From Haematococcus lacustris (lineage: Eukaryota > Chlorophyta > Chlorophyceae > Chlamydomonadales > Haematococcaceae): a DNA stretch of 64,000 nucleotides. Positions within the stretch are counted from its first letter, which is position 1; every line of letters starts with the position of its first letter. The translations under genes and the position numbers were made by a program. Below are positions 38,948 through 49,045 of this stretch, piece after piece. The stretch spans positions 4,074,060-4,138,059 of the forward strand of contig JASKMD010000004.1 in NCBI GenBank assembly GCA_030144725.1. Direction: 5' to 3'. The notes under the pieces were generated by a model, which was given only the letters and a program-made list of their open reading frames with translations, did no database searches and had not been told where the DNA came from.

Positions 38948-40846
38948 TTGCCTAGCATGGATCACCTGTTGTTTTCACCTAGTGAGGCACAACAGATTAG
39001 CGCAGCCTTAGACTGTTTGACTCGTGAGCAACAAAGCCAGCTTTTGATCTGCAATACAAAGCAAGAGTTTCGCAACATGCTCTGTTTCCTGCTGGGTGCC
39101 CGTTTGCTTCCAGATCCAGAACAGACTGCTATGCGTACCCAGACCGATCAATCGGCTGCAAGCCAGCAGAATAATCCTCAGCAATTGCAGCAGCAATTCG
39201 CACAGCTGAGAACGACATTTCTGACTGCTCCCAATAGGCCAGTAGCCGAGGCTGTTTCCAACAATGCCGCTGCAAGCGAGCTAGGGCTAGGTGCTGGGTT
39301 TTCGTTTGGTTCTGGGATCCCAGCGGCCATGAGCCCTGTTTCTGTGGCACTGCCAACGGCCCATGTGCCTGCTTCTCAACGATTGGTGTCGCAATTAGCA
39401 CTGGCTGTCCCGAATGTTGGGGCACCAGGCGTGGCTCAATCGCAGCAAAATGTAGGGCCGAACAGTGCAGGCCAGCCAGCCAGTGAGGCAAATGTGGGCG
39501 AGTTGGCTGAGCGCATTGCAGCAGCAGCAGCAGCAGCGGTGGCAGCAGCTCCGGGCCAGGACCGGATGACGACCATGGCCGCGTTCACCAACGCAGCAGC
39601 GCATTTGGTGACCCTAGCGAGGTCGTTTCCCGACCCAGTGAGTACGTCTCGAATAGCATCTGCAGTGTTGCCGACCCATGGGCCACAGAGCAATGTCAAA
39701 GTGACCCTGCCAGCAATCAAGAAGTGGGGCTTGAAGTGCTTGTTTGATGGTAGGGACTTAGACCTCTTCTTGACTGACTGCCAGCAATTTGCTCGTGCTT
39801 CCAATCAGGCCCCAGCGGCAACGATCATCTTGATGGTCTCTGATGAGCTACGACGTGTGCTGAACCTCCAAGTAAGCCAAGCTATGAGCCTAGGCAAGCA
39901 GCTCACAGAGCAAGAGGTGGTAGCTAGCCTCAAGGAGCTCATCGGTTACAACATGCATGATGCAAAACACATTGCCATGACGCGTTTAGTGCATGGTAGT
40001 GTCAAGCAACGCACAGATCAGACCGTGCTTGAGTATGCCGTAGATTTCAGGCTGGAGGTCATGCGTGCAGATGCTCTGCCCGCAGCGGTGCTATGTGACT
40101 TGTTTGTGAAGGGCTTGAAGGCTACCATAGCCGCACAGTGTGCCCGCACTTCTGCCGGACTCCTATGGACTGACTTGAATGAGTGCATCACGTATGCTAT
40201 AGGCAAAGAGGCAACCATGCCTGGTGGCAGCAGGTCAGGAGCACCAGTAGCCATTCTGTCACACCATGACCAACGCAAGGGTGTGGATAGAGGTCACTCT
40301 AGTTTCCCTGCCCGTGGTCGTGGGCGTGGTGTGCAGGGGCTCATGACCTCTGATGAGGGCCACCAGTTCAAGCGTGATGGTGGGCAGTGGCAGCCAGTGC
40401 CACAGGGCCTTGTTCCTCATGGCGGTGGAGGCCGTGGCGGCCCGCTGCGAGGCCGTCGGGGTGATGACCAGTGGGACCGGGGTTATGACCAGTCCAGCCA
40501 TGGTGAGCGCACCCCGTATGGGCGTGACAGGCAAGGCAGGGGTGGCTATGGCCGTGGAGGCGCACGGGGAGGCCAGGGCCGTGGCAGCCAAGGAGGCCCA
40601 GGAAGTGGTGGCAGCCAGGGAGGCCCTGGGAGTGGTGGCAGTCAGGGGGGATGGCAAGGAGGCCAGGGTGGCCAGCAGGGTGGCGGCCAAGGCAGTTGGC
40701 AAGGAGGCCACGGTGGCCAAGGAGGTGGTCGGCTGGGTGGCACTCAGCAGCCAGCATTTGCTGCTCCCGCAATGTTTCACCAGCCTAATGAGCCACTTGC
40801 CTGTGAGCATTGTGCACCCCATCCATGCCAGTGCGCATGGGAATAG
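38948..40846 (+). CDS. gag: Gag-like protein of element A
   Basis: 632 codons from ATG at 38948, the first ATG of the long frame. The Gag/capsid-like central domain (about residues 255-420) is followed by an Arg/Gly-rich tail (about 450-605) that contains RGRGRG, GGRGGPLRGRRG and repeated GGQGG/GSGGSQGG units. This basic low-complexity tail may replace the CCHC zinc knuckle for RNA binding; only a CEHCAPHPCQC cluster is present at the end. The N-terminal region is Gln/Ala-rich. The protein should form the particle that packages the element RNA. It is terminated by TAG at 40844-40846; the frame then continues open into Pol. Confidence 0.9.
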   Translation: MPSMDHLLFSPSEAQQISAALDCLTREQQSQLLICNTKQEFRNMLCFLLGARLLPDPEQTAMRTQTDQSAASQQNNPQQLQQQFAQLRTTFLTAPNRPVAEAVSNNAAASELGLGAGFSFGSGIPAAMSPVSVALPTAHVPASQRLVSQLALAVPNVGAPGVAQSQQNVGPNSAGQPASEANVGELAERIAAAAAAAVAAAPGQDRMTTMAAFTNAAAHLVTLARSFPDPVSTSRIASAVLPTHGPQSNVKVTLPAIKKWGLKCLFDGRDLDLFLTDCQQFARASNQAPAATIILMVSDELRRVLNLQVSQAMSLGKQLTEQEVVASLKELIGYNMHDAKHIAMTRLVHGSVKQRTDQTVLEYAVDFRLEVMRADALPAAVLCDLFVKGLKATIAAQCARTSAGLLWTDLNECITYAIGKEATMPGGSRSGAPVAILSHHDQRKGVDRGHSSFPARGRGRGVQGLMTSDEGHQFKRDGGQWQPVPQGLVPHGGGGRGGPLRGRRGDDQWDRGYDQSSHGERTPYGRDRQGRGGYGRGGARGGQGRGSQGGPGSGGSQGGPGSGGSQGGWQGGQGGQQGGGQGSWQGGHGGQGGGRLGGTQQPAFAAPAMFHQPNEPLACEHCAPHPCQCAWE

Positions 40847-40906
40847 GAATCTGCCTGGACTGGTGTAGGATGCAACCTACCAGGCGGGGACCAGCGTGTT
40901 GCTAAC
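40844..40906 (+). promoter_or_regulatory. Candidate stop-codon readthrough site between gag and pol
   Basis: The gag TAG is followed by 60 stop-free nucleotides in the same frame as pol (ESAWTGVGCNLPGGDQRVAN). Six bases after the TAG a hairpin can form: GCCTG (40853-40857), 7-nt bulge, GTAGG (40865-40869), loop ATGCAA, CCTAC (40876-40880), CAGGC (40881-40885). Element B has the same bases. The spacing resembles known retroviral readthrough signals. Translation of Pol by re-initiation at the ATG of 40907 is the alternative. Confidence 0.6.
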
Positions 40907-43900
40907 ATGGTGTATGTGAATGAACCATGTAAGCTGGACTCCCCACGCATCCTAGGAGTTGTTTGTTCTTCTATACCAAAACAAGTGCCTCTTCCGTTTG
41001 TCTTCACAGCCAGACTAGGAGGGAGAGAATGTGTAGCTATGATAGACACTGGAGCTACGTACACCATCTTGTCAGAGAAGTGGCTAAATCAACCAGGCTA
41101 CAAGAACAAACATATGAGCGTGACTCTTTTGGAACAAAGGATCTCGGTGGTGGCTGCAAACAATGCATCCATGCCTATCACCCAGCAAGTCCATGCAACT
41201 GTGTCAATTGAGAGGAGTGTTACGCCTGTGGCAGCCAAAATCTTACCAGAGATGCTGGAGGGTATTGACCTAATCTTGGGTGCTGACTGGCAGAAGTCAC
41301 ATGGCGCTGTGCTGGACGTTGGCTCAAACATATGCCACATCAAAGTCGGCAACAAGTTGCACAAGCTACACTCTCAGCACCACAAGTTCAGGCCGGGCGC
41401 AGCTGTTCTCGCCGCTGTGGCGGACAGTGGTGAAGCAGTGAAAGTGCTGAGCGCAAAACAAGCTGCAAGGGCCCTGAGAAAAGGTTGCTGCAGCGTGCTT
41501 GCCCTGGTCCAACCATCGGCTGCAAATGATGATGAAGGCTGGTACAACGGCAGCCTTGCATCCGTTCTCGTCAACAACCAAGAAGGGTGTGAGAGGCCCG
41601 GGCTTGTGCCGGCCTCAGTTATCGACAGCATGGTGCATGAGGAATTCCCAACAGTGTTCCAGGACATGCCAGCTGGACTACCGCCTGACCGAGGGGTAGG
41701 CCACACCATACGTTTAGAACCTGGACATGCACCTCCTTACCAACGTGCTCGGCGCTACAGTCTGAAAGAAATGGATGAGATGAGGAAGCAGGTAGCGGAG
41801 CTGTTGGCAAAGAAGCTCATTGAGCCTAGCAGCAGTCCGTATGGTGCCCCAGTCTTGTTTGTGCAGAAGCGTGATGGCACTCTCAGGATGTGCATTGACT
41901 TCCGCGCGCTAAACAAACTGACTGTGAGGGATAGGTACCCCCTGCCAAGAATTGACGACCTATTTGACAGAGTCCAAGGGAAGACGGTGTTCAGCTCGTT
42001 AGACCTCCAAAGTGGTTATCACCAAATACGCATCACTCCTGAGGACGTGCCCAAAACTGCTTTCGTCACACCTGGAGGGCAGTTTCAGTACAAGGTGTTG
42101 TGTTTTGGGTTGACGAATGCCCCAGCCACCTTCCAACGTGTGATGAACCGTATCTTTGAGAAGCAGCTGCTGGCGGGCACGGTACTCGTGTATCTTGACG
42201 ACATCTTGGTCATGAGTCGTTCGCCGGCGGAGCATGTACAGCATCTTCGAGAGGTGTTGCAAGTCATGAAGGATAACAACTTGTATGCTAAGCTTAGTAA
42301 GTGTGAGTTTAACAAACCTGAGCTGAAGTTCTTGGGTCACATCGTGGGAAGGCATGGCATTGCCGTAGATCCTGCCAAAGTGCAAGTCATTCAGGACTGG
42401 GCTATGCCCACGTGTCTTAAGGAATTGCAGGCATTCCTTGGCCTCGCAAACTTCTTCCGGCGTTTCATTGCAGGCTACAGCACCATTGCTGCACCGCTGA
42501 CACACCTTACTGGTGAAGCTGTGGCGGCTGGTACAAATTGGAGACAGCTCAGTGAGCCTGCTGTAAATGCTTTCAACGCTCTCAAAGAAGCTCTGTGTTC
42601 AGCACCTGTCTTGGCTCTCCCTGACCCGTTACAACCTTTTGAGGTGTGGTCTGATGCCTCACTTGCGGGCACGGGAGGTGTCCTGATGCAAAACGGCAGA
42701 GTGGTTGCGTACACGAGCCACAAGTTCACTCCGGCTCAAGTCAAGTACACCACAGGGGAGCAGGAATTGTTAGGTATCATAAGAGCAATGCAAGAATGGC
42801 GCTGCTACCTCGATGGAGCAGTGCATGTGACTATTGTGACTGACCACAACCCTCTGATCTACCTGAAAACTCAAACCAATCTTTCAAGGCGACAAGCCCG
42901 GTGGATGGAATTCCTGGCACGCTTTGACCATCACATTGAGTACAAACCAGGCAAGGGCAATGTGGCAGATCCTTTGAGTCGCAATCCTGGTCTGACACAT
43001 CACGATGACGATGATGACGGCCAACCCATCCTACTCACCATGGGTGCCCAGCTCTGTGTGTCAGGTGTGTATGCCATGGTGATGACAAGGCGACAGGCTG
43101 GCTTACAAGTGCAGCCTCCTTTTCAGCCCCCACCGGTGCCACCTAGCCAACCAGCTGCCCCCCGCAAGCAAAAGCGCCAGCAAAAGCGTGCGCGCTGTGC
43201 CAGCGGTGGTCAACCTCCTCCCTCCGTGGTCCCATGTGACAAGTGGCCTGATGGGGGGGAGAAGCAGCTGGATTCGGCCACACACACACCTGCAGGCAAA
43301 ACCCATAGCACGACGCAAGGAAGCTCACTTGTCAAGGCCATCATCAATGGGTACAGCACCGATGATCGCTTTGCTGATCGTGCATACACCCAGGCCTATG
43401 AGTTGAGCGAGACGGGGCTATGGATGTCGGGCGGAAAGGTGGTTGTACCCAAGAGCCCCTTGGTCAAAAGAGAGGTGCTTGAGGCGTGCCACGATGCAAA
43501 ATATGCCGGCCATATGGGCATGAGCAAAACATGGCATACTGTGGATCTCAGCTTCACCTGGCCAGGCATGCGCAAGGATGTAGAGGACTATGTCAGGCAA
43601 TGCGATGCCTGCCAGCGCAACAAGCCCAGCACTCGTCTCAAGGCCGGAAAGCTCCAGCCCCTGTCTATACCTGGTCGTCGCTGGGAAAGTGTGAGTATGG
43701 ACTTCATTGTAAAACTGCCAAAGAGTGGTGAACGTGGATTTGACAGTATCCTAGTATTCGTAGACAGACTCAGCAAAATGGTGCATCTCGTACCCACCAA
43801 GGAGAGCATCAGTGCCTTCGACATGGCTACACACTTCTTCCATGAGGTCGTGCGCCTGCATGGCATGCCAGCCTCGGTGATCACAGACCGTGGCCCTCAC

Positions 43901-44809
43901 TTCAACAGCCACTTCTGGGAACATGTATGCGCCCTGTGCAAAGTGGCCCATTACATGTCCAGTGCATATCATCCCGAGTCTGACGGCCAGACAGAGCGAG
44001 TAAACAGAGTCATTGAGGAGATGCTGCGACACTATGTAAACGATGCCCACACAGACTGGGCAGAACACTTGCCTTGGGTTGAGTTCGCTATCAACAACTC
44101 CTGGCACGAGTCAATCCGCCAAACGCCGTTCTTTCTGAACTATGGGCAGCATCCGCTGACTCCTGCGACGTTGGATCTACCGCGCAAGGTTCCCAAGGCT
44201 TCTGCGTTTGCGGAAAATGTGGAGAAAGAGGTGCACAAAGCCAGACAGTGTTGGCGTGAGGCTCAACAACGCATGAAAGCTCTGGTAGACGGCAAGCGTC
44301 GTGAGGTGACGTACAAACCAGAACAGCTGGTAATGCTGAGCACTGTCAACATGAGAAAACGAAAGGATGAGGTGGGGGTGCGCAAGCTAAAACCCCGATA
44401 TGTCGGCCCCTTCGTGGTGCTACGCATGATCGGGTTGGTTGCGGTGCAAATCCAGCTACCGCACCGATGGACCCGCATGCACAACGTGTTCCATGTCTCC
44501 CTGGTGAAACCCTACCTCGGCACTCAAGCGCCAAACATGGCAGCACCTCCGCCTGTACAGTGGCTTGACGGCGAGCCAGTTTACGAGGTGGAAAAGCTGT
44601 TGCAACACAAGCTGGTGAAAGTGAGAGGCCGGGGGAATGGGAAAGGGCGCAAGCCAAGCAAGAATGTGAAGCAAGCTCTGGAGTTTCTGGTTCGATGGGT
44701 GGGCTACTCTGAGGAGCATGACACCTGGGAGCCTCAAAAGAATTTGGTGAACTGCGACGAGGCCCTGCAGCAGTACATTGATGAGCATGGACCGCTGCCG
44801 GTTCCATAG
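40907..44809 (+). CDS. pol: Pol polyprotein of element A (protease, RT, RNase H, integrase, chromodomain)
   Basis: 1300 codons. Retropepsin-like protease: FVFTARLGGRECVAMIDTGA (catalytic Asp about 47). RT: about 250-500, with FVQKRDGTLRMCIDFRALNK, SLDLQSGYHQI and VYLDDILV (Asp pair about 431-432). RNase H: about 575-690, WSDASLAGTGG, E in GEQELLGI, TDHNPL. Integrase: HHCC finger about 860-900 (AGHMGMSKTWH, CDACQRN), DDE core with MDFIVKLP, VITDRGPHF and SDGQTERVN. Chromodomain: about 1225-1295, FLVRWVGYSEEHDTWEP, expected to direct integration to particular chromatin. The order PR-RT-RH-IN-chromo defines a Ty3/gypsy chromovirus. All catalytic residues are present. ATG at 40907 may be internal if readthrough operates. 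Confidence 0.97.
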   Translation: MVYVNEPCKLDSPRILGVVCSSIPKQVPLPFVFTARLGGRECVAMIDTGATYTILSEKWLNQPGYKNKHMSVTLLEQRISVVAANNASMPITQQVHATVSIERSVTPVAAKILPEMLEGIDLILGADWQKSHGAVLDVGSNICHIKVGNKLHKLHSQHHKFRPGAAVLAAVADSGEAVKVLSAKQAARALRKGCCSVLALVQPSAANDDEGWYNGSLASVLVNNQEGCERPGLVPASVIDSMVHEEFPTVFQDMPAGLPPDRGVGHTIRLEPGHAPPYQRARRYSLKEMDEMRKQVAELLAKKLIEPSSSPYGAPVLFVQKRDGTLRMCIDFRALNKLTVRDRYPLPRIDDLFDRVQGKTVFSSLDLQSGYHQIRITPEDVPKTAFVTPGGQFQYKVLCFGLTNAPATFQRVMNRIFEKQLLAGTVLVYLDDILVMSRSPAEHVQHLREVLQVMKDNNLYAKLSKCEFNKPELKFLGHIVGRHGIAVDPAKVQVIQDWAMPTCLKELQAFLGLANFFRRFIAGYSTIAAPLTHLTGEAVAAGTNWRQLSEPAVNAFNALKEALCSAPVLALPDPLQPFEVWSDASLAGTGGVLMQNGRVVAYTSHKFTPAQVKYTTGEQELLGIIRAMQEWRCYLDGAVHVTIVTDHNPLIYLKTQTNLSRRQARWMEFLARFDHHIEYKPGKGNVADPLSRNPGLTHHDDDDDGQPILLTMGAQLCVSGVYAMVMTRRQAGLQVQPPFQPPPVPPSQPAAPRKQKRQQKRARCASGGQPPPSVVPCDKWPDGGEKQLDSATHTPAGKTHSTTQGSSLVKAIINGYSTDDRFADRAYTQAYELSETGLWMSGGKVVVPKSPLVKREVLEACHDAKYAGHMGMSKTWHTVDLSFTWPGMRKDVEDYVRQCDACQRNKPSTRLKAGKLQPLSIPGRRWESVSMDFIVKLPKSGERGFDSILVFVDRLSKMVHLVPTKESISAFDMATHFFHEVVRLHGMPASVITDRGPHFNSHFWEHVCALCKVAHYMSSAYHPESDGQTERVNRVIEEMLRHYVNDAHTDWAEHLPWVEFAINNSWHESIRQTPFFLNYGQHPLTPATLDLPRKVPKASAFAENVEKEVHKARQCWREAQQRMKALVDGKRREVTYKPEQLVMLSTVNMRKRKDEVGVRKLKPRYVGPFVVLRMIGLVAVQIQLPHRWTRMHNVFHVSLVKPYLGTQAPNMAAPPPVQWLDGEPVYEVEKLLQHKLVKVRGRGNGKGRKPSKNVKQALEFLVRWVGYSEEHDTWEPQKNLVNCDEALQQYIDEHGPLPVP

Positions 44810-45003
44810 GCTCATTACAGACTGAAAGAGAAAAAGATGAATGAGTACGAAATGCAAAAAAGCAAAAACATGGCATTCTTGACACCGAGCGTTGAGGCGC
44901 GAGTCTCGGCACAATCGTGGGTTGCCGAGGCGGGGCAGTCACCTATAGGCACAATCCTACAGTTGAGGACAACTGCGTCCAGAGAGGACCAGGTGGGGGG
45001 GAA

Positions 45004-45194
45004 TGTTACGTGGCAATGCGCCTGGCTGATATGCCATTTAAGGACAACCATATAATGCCCCCATGCGCCAGTGTAACTCTCAAAGTGCGGTGACCGGTGT
45101 CAAGGCCGGGTTCGACTCCCGGGAGCTTAGACATCGCCCAAAGCTCTTTAGCCGCACTAAGAGGATTACGCTGGCCGTGCAAAGGCACGTTACA
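45004..45194 (+). repeat. 3' LTR of element A
   Basis: 191 bp, appears identical to 38494-38684, followed by the duplication CCGCG. Confidence 0.95.
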
Positions 45195-45273
45195 CCGCGT
45201 TTTTAAGAGCGTAATAGGGAACTAAGTCTCTTAAACAGCAGGCTATTAACTATTATAACGCATGAAAACGGAA
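45195..45273. mobile_element. 450-bp foldback element, copy 3, right part
   Basis: Continuation of 38118-38493 after gypsy A: TTTTTAAGAGCGTAATAGGG and ATAACGCATGAAAACGGAA match 11147-11218. Confidence 0.8.
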
Positions 45274-46344
45274 CTAAGAATCGTTAACTGCAGCGACCTG
45301 GTGTATTAACAAAAGTGGTTGCCAACGAACACGTAACAGCCGGCCAACACCATCGCAGGTGACAAGAAGCATCACATCACAGCGGCAGCAGCGGCAGCAG
45401 CGGCAGCAGCGGCAGCAGCTCTGGAACTGGTGGCAGCCTAAGAATAGCGACAGCATTAAGTTACGGGTACACAAGAGGTCGACGAGCAGAAGCTACAGAT
45501 GGAAGACAGATCGTGTGTTGCATCTGTGCTAAGACACTGCCATGCAGCCATGGACAGTTGGGAATGCAAACAGGTGTGGTGCCATGTGAACAAGGCCTAT
45601 GCCATCCATTTAAACAAGAAGGTGGAAACGTGCAGAATGACCGTTTAGTACAAAAGGCAACGAAGCGCAAGGAGTGTACGGTTGAACCCTGACAAGGAAC
45701 GCTCCCTAAAGGGCGTTTGGTGACAACGTGGGGTGAAAGGCTCCTGTATTGCCACAAGGGAAGAAGCTGAAGGAAGAACTGAAGCAGCAGGATACCGTAA
45801 GGAACCAGGTCGTGAAGGCTTACTTGACGGGCTTCATCAAGTGGGTTGCATCATTCGCATGTGGTGTCTGTGTTGCCTCTCCGTGCTGTCGCAGTGTACC
45901 CTGAGAATATGGTGTACACCAGGGTGTTTTATGCCTTGCCACCTGGCCCCAACGACGATGAGGGCTGGTGACAGGCCATGCCAACTTGCATTGACCTGGC
46001 ACTGAGCTGGCACCACTGCTATTGCCACTGTGACTGCAGCTGCGATTGCTCTTGCCACACACTGTTGCTGCACCCACACACACCGCACAGTGCAGAAGTG
46101 ATAACTGGACAGCATTTTTCAGATGCCAAGGGATGCAAAGCGAACATCATGCAAGCATGCGAACATCATGCATACACACATTGGACCTGGACGTGCATAG
46201 TTTTGTTTGGCTGCATGCGGGCTTGCTTGACCGGCTGTCATGCACATACATATGTTGCCTGCTGGCCGTCCGATGTGGGACGGGCCCACTGCCCTAGTAC
46301 ATATACATAATTAGCAGGTAATACATAATACATGATAAACTACT
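45274..46344. other. Unassigned region
   Basis: No gene is supported. A (GCGGCAGCA)n microsatellite lies at 45381-45420. The remaining short frames lack recognisable domains and codon conservation cannot be judged. Confidence 0.5.
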
Positions 46345-47086
46345 GGTCACCCCCGCCATTGGCCCCGCAATTCACTTTTTGACACCGTCTTTAATCCGCT
46401 ACGTGTAATTCTTTCACCGTTAGGCTCTACATCTCACAACGGTGTCGCTAGCAGGTTAGGCCCCTTTTTTGTCGATTGTACTGCATTGTCTCGACGACCT
46501 GATTAGCTTCGCAATGGCATTCTTCATCTGTTTATAGGCGTGTCGCAATAGGTCAGAGCCTCCCAACTCTCTTGAAAAGAGGGTGTGTCCTTTACACGAG
46601 GTTTATTTCTCGCTCAGGATGCCGATTGAGCATCGAAGCACACCAGTGTGTAGAGGACTCGCTTGGCTACACGGAATGCCTGTCCTCAGCTCTAATAAAT
46701 CTGTACATGATGCACTACCTGGGCGTGAACCTGGCACACATTTTGTGGGCAGATATCACCATGCACGCCCCCTCCACCCTCGACCTTCTTATGCCGTGAT
46801 GACGCACACGCAAGTATGTGTGCAATCGCGCTTTGTGTTGCGATGGCCGGAACCGCGAGTTTGAAACCTAAGAAGCTGAAATGCTTCTTTAACGCCCCCA
46901 CACCACTGCTAATGCTGCGATTAGGACAGCTGCCTACTTCTTAGCATCGATCAGCTTTCACTCGTCATTATGTGCACCCTTCACCTTTGATTATAGTAGA
47001 CTATCTGACCTGATAGTCAAACTGACCGCGGGACTCTTCATACTCAAGCCTTTTCTGCTCGTTTCGCTGTCTACGCCCCGTATTCT

Positions 47087-47215
47087 AGCAGCCAAGGGCG
47101 TAGGGGGGCCAGCAGCCAAGGGCGTAGGGGGGCCAGCAGCCAAGGGCGTAGGGGGGCCAGCAGCCAAGGGCGCAAGGGGGCCAGCAGCCAAGGTGGGCAG
47201 GCGGGGGCCAGCAGC
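47087..47215. repeat. 24-bp tandem repeat, about five units
   Basis: Unit CAGCAGCCAAGGGCGTAGGG plus GGGC, with the last units diverged. On the minus strand it encodes repeats of PPTPLAAG. Confidence 0.8.
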
Positions 47216-47328
47216 TGGGACGGCTGCACTTGCACAATACAGCACCACTTTGCAAAGACACTGATGCAAAGACACTTGCAAGCCAAGCACCTCGTTCTCA
47301 GACTGCTGCAACGCTTGCTGGGACTGGT

Positions 47329-49045
47329 GGTCACCCCCGCCATTGGCTGCACCCCCATGGCTCAAGACATAACATCTAACTCATTTTTGCACGGATGAAG
47401 CCGCCGATTGGTGCGATGGGCTGCTTGTGGCCTGACGAGTGTGCTGCCAGTCCCAACGATTTGCCGGGTAGCTGGCCCCCAACATGCGACGTGTTCTTGG
47501 GCCTCGTAGACACTCCTAGTAACTGCTTTAGGCAGCCTGGACCCAGCTCGGAGTGAATTCGCATCGTGACTGGACATTGCAAGTTTTCAGGTCGGCACGC
47601 AACAGTGTTGCTACGTCACAGCACGCATTGAGACCCTTTCCCAAGCTAGGGGCGTGACTGCGAAGGCGGATTGCTGGCAGGTGCAAGCCGTCGAATTACA
47701 GGTTGCACAAGATGCTTAACGCATTGGTGCCTGTGGCTCCCAAGCAACCACGAGCTACAAAAATGGGACAATGCGGTTCAGTAATTGTGTTGATATGTGT
47801 GTTCGCCGCTATGCAGGCTAGTGAAGGCCATGGTTGGCAAGAAAAGGGGAGTGAAGGCTAACTGTGCCAATGTGCAGAAAGCGAGGGAGGTTATGGCACA
47901 GCGGAGGGCTGCAGAGGCTGCTGGTCCCATTGAGTTTGGGGCGCAAGCAGGGGCTGTTGCTGCTGAGGCTGAGGCCCAGGCTGATGCTGGTGCTGATGAG
48001 GCTGATGCGCAGTTGCACCAGCTACAGGCAGACCCGCAGCACAGTGAGCAGCAGCTTGCTCACAACCAGCGCATGCAGCATCTACAGCAACAACTCCAGG
48101 ACCTCCAGCGGAGTGAGCTTCACCGCAAGGAGCAGCAACTTGCTGATTCGGTGGCGCAGCAGCGGTCAGATCTGCTGCAATGGGAGCAGCAGTTAACTGA
48201 GCGGCAGCACCAGCTGGAGCAGCAGCAGGCGGACCTTAGCCGGAGGGAGCAAGAGCTTACAGAGCGGCAGCACCAGCTGCAGCAGCAGCAGGCAGACCTG
48301 GATTCCAGGGAGCAGCAGCAAGCTCGCATCCAGACATTGCCACAGCAGCTTCACAGTTTACAGCAAGAGCTCTTGCAGCAGCAGCAGGCAGACCTGCTAC
48401 TGATGCAACAACAGGTGGAGAAGCAGCATTTGGCTTATTTGCGGACGGAGGGAGCTGGAGGCCGAATATGCGGCGGACAATGGATATGGCTGGGTGTAAG
48501 ATGCACGGGGGTCTACTTTGGAGCATCACCAGCGGCCCGTACTAATGGCGTACTAATGGCCGAGATTGTGACTGGGTGCATGGTGCAAGAGAGTCAACTT
48601 TTCAGCAGCACAGACGGCCCACAAAGGAGGGCATCGCGTTTTCGGTCAAGGGACACGTTAGAACTCCTCACAAAGAATCGATCAAGCTTGTCAGCCCAGC
48701 ATCTGACGTCCTGGTTGGAAAGTTACGAGGACAATAAAAAAGCCCACATTTCGTGAAATCTGACATGGGGTCGCGAGACGCAAAAAAAAGTGTGCGCAGC
48801 CATGCAACTGAGCCACTGAGCGCGATAGCTGCTCGCTGATCCCAGCCCCACTAAGCAGCCCATTCCCGACACAACGCGACCCCAACTTCCAACACCCCCG
48901 CCCGCCCCGGCACAGGTGCATATCAGCCCGAGCAGCCCGCTAGCCTCGCGCTCGTGAGCTGCACGGCCCTGCGCAAGAATCGCTGAAAAACTCTTAAAGA
49001 CCGGTCAGATAGTTATCAGGGGTGCAGCCAATGGCGGGGGTGACC
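47329..49045 (+). mobile_element. GGTCACC-ended DNA transposon, 1717 bp
   Basis: Inverted ends of 27 bp (GGTCACCCCCGCCATTGGCT then GCACCCC) and a 4-bp duplication TGGT (47325-47328 and 49046-49049). The boundary is confirmed because precise removal restores the interrupted reading frame. It shares the outer 17-20 bp with the family at 1975 and 27517 but little else, so it is a separate family. It carries a coiled-coil frame but no catalytic domain. Confidence 0.85.
47797..48756 (+). CDS. Gln-rich coiled-coil protein inside the 1717-bp transposon
   Basis: A 319-codon frame. The first ATG is at 47797; MVGKKRGVKANCANVQKARE from the second ATG at 47830 is an equally good start. Basic N-terminus, then residues about 75-215 form heptad-like repeats (EQQLTERQHQLEQQQADLSR and LTERQHQLQQQQ), a long coiled coil. 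The tail (GGQWIWLGVRCTG onward) looks non-native. The order of basic N-terminus and Gln-rich coil resembles the coiled-coil exon of the transposase at 29690-30021. I infer a transposase N-terminal remnant whose catalytic part has been deleted. It could still act as a dimerising inhibitor, but nothing shows that. Confidence 0.45.
   Translation: MCSPLCRLVKAMVGKKRGVKANCANVQKAREVMAQRRAAEAAGPIEFGAQAGAVAAEAEAQADAGADEADAQLHQLQADPQHSEQQLAHNQRMQHLQQQLQDLQRSELHRKEQQLADSVAQQRSDLLQWEQQLTERQHQLEQQQADLSRREQELTERQHQLQQQQADLDSREQQQARIQTLPQQLHSLQQELLQQQQADLLLMQQQVEKQHLAYLRTEGAGGRICGGQWIWLGVRCTGVYFGASPAARTNGVLMAEIVTGCMVQESQLFSSTDGPQRRASRFRSRDTLELLTKNRSSLSAQHLTSWLESYEDNKKAHIS

Larger units (their letters stand above)
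38494..45194 (+). mobile_element. Ty3/gypsy chromovirus, element A (6701 bp), structurally intact
   Basis: 191-bp LTRs at 38494-38684 and 45004-45194 appear identical. The 5-bp duplication is CCGCG (38489-38493 and 45195-45199). The purine tract AGGTGGGGGGGAA at 44991-45003 precedes the 3' LTR. Gag and Pol frames are intact with all catalytic motifs. The insertion lies inside a 450-bp foldback element. Nothing visible prevents autonomous activity, so this is the better candidate master copy of the family. Confidence 0.95.

Noticed and set aside
46572..46864. Small plus-strand frames as genes
   Set aside because: No start context, domain or conservation; left as unassigned DNA inside the outer element.
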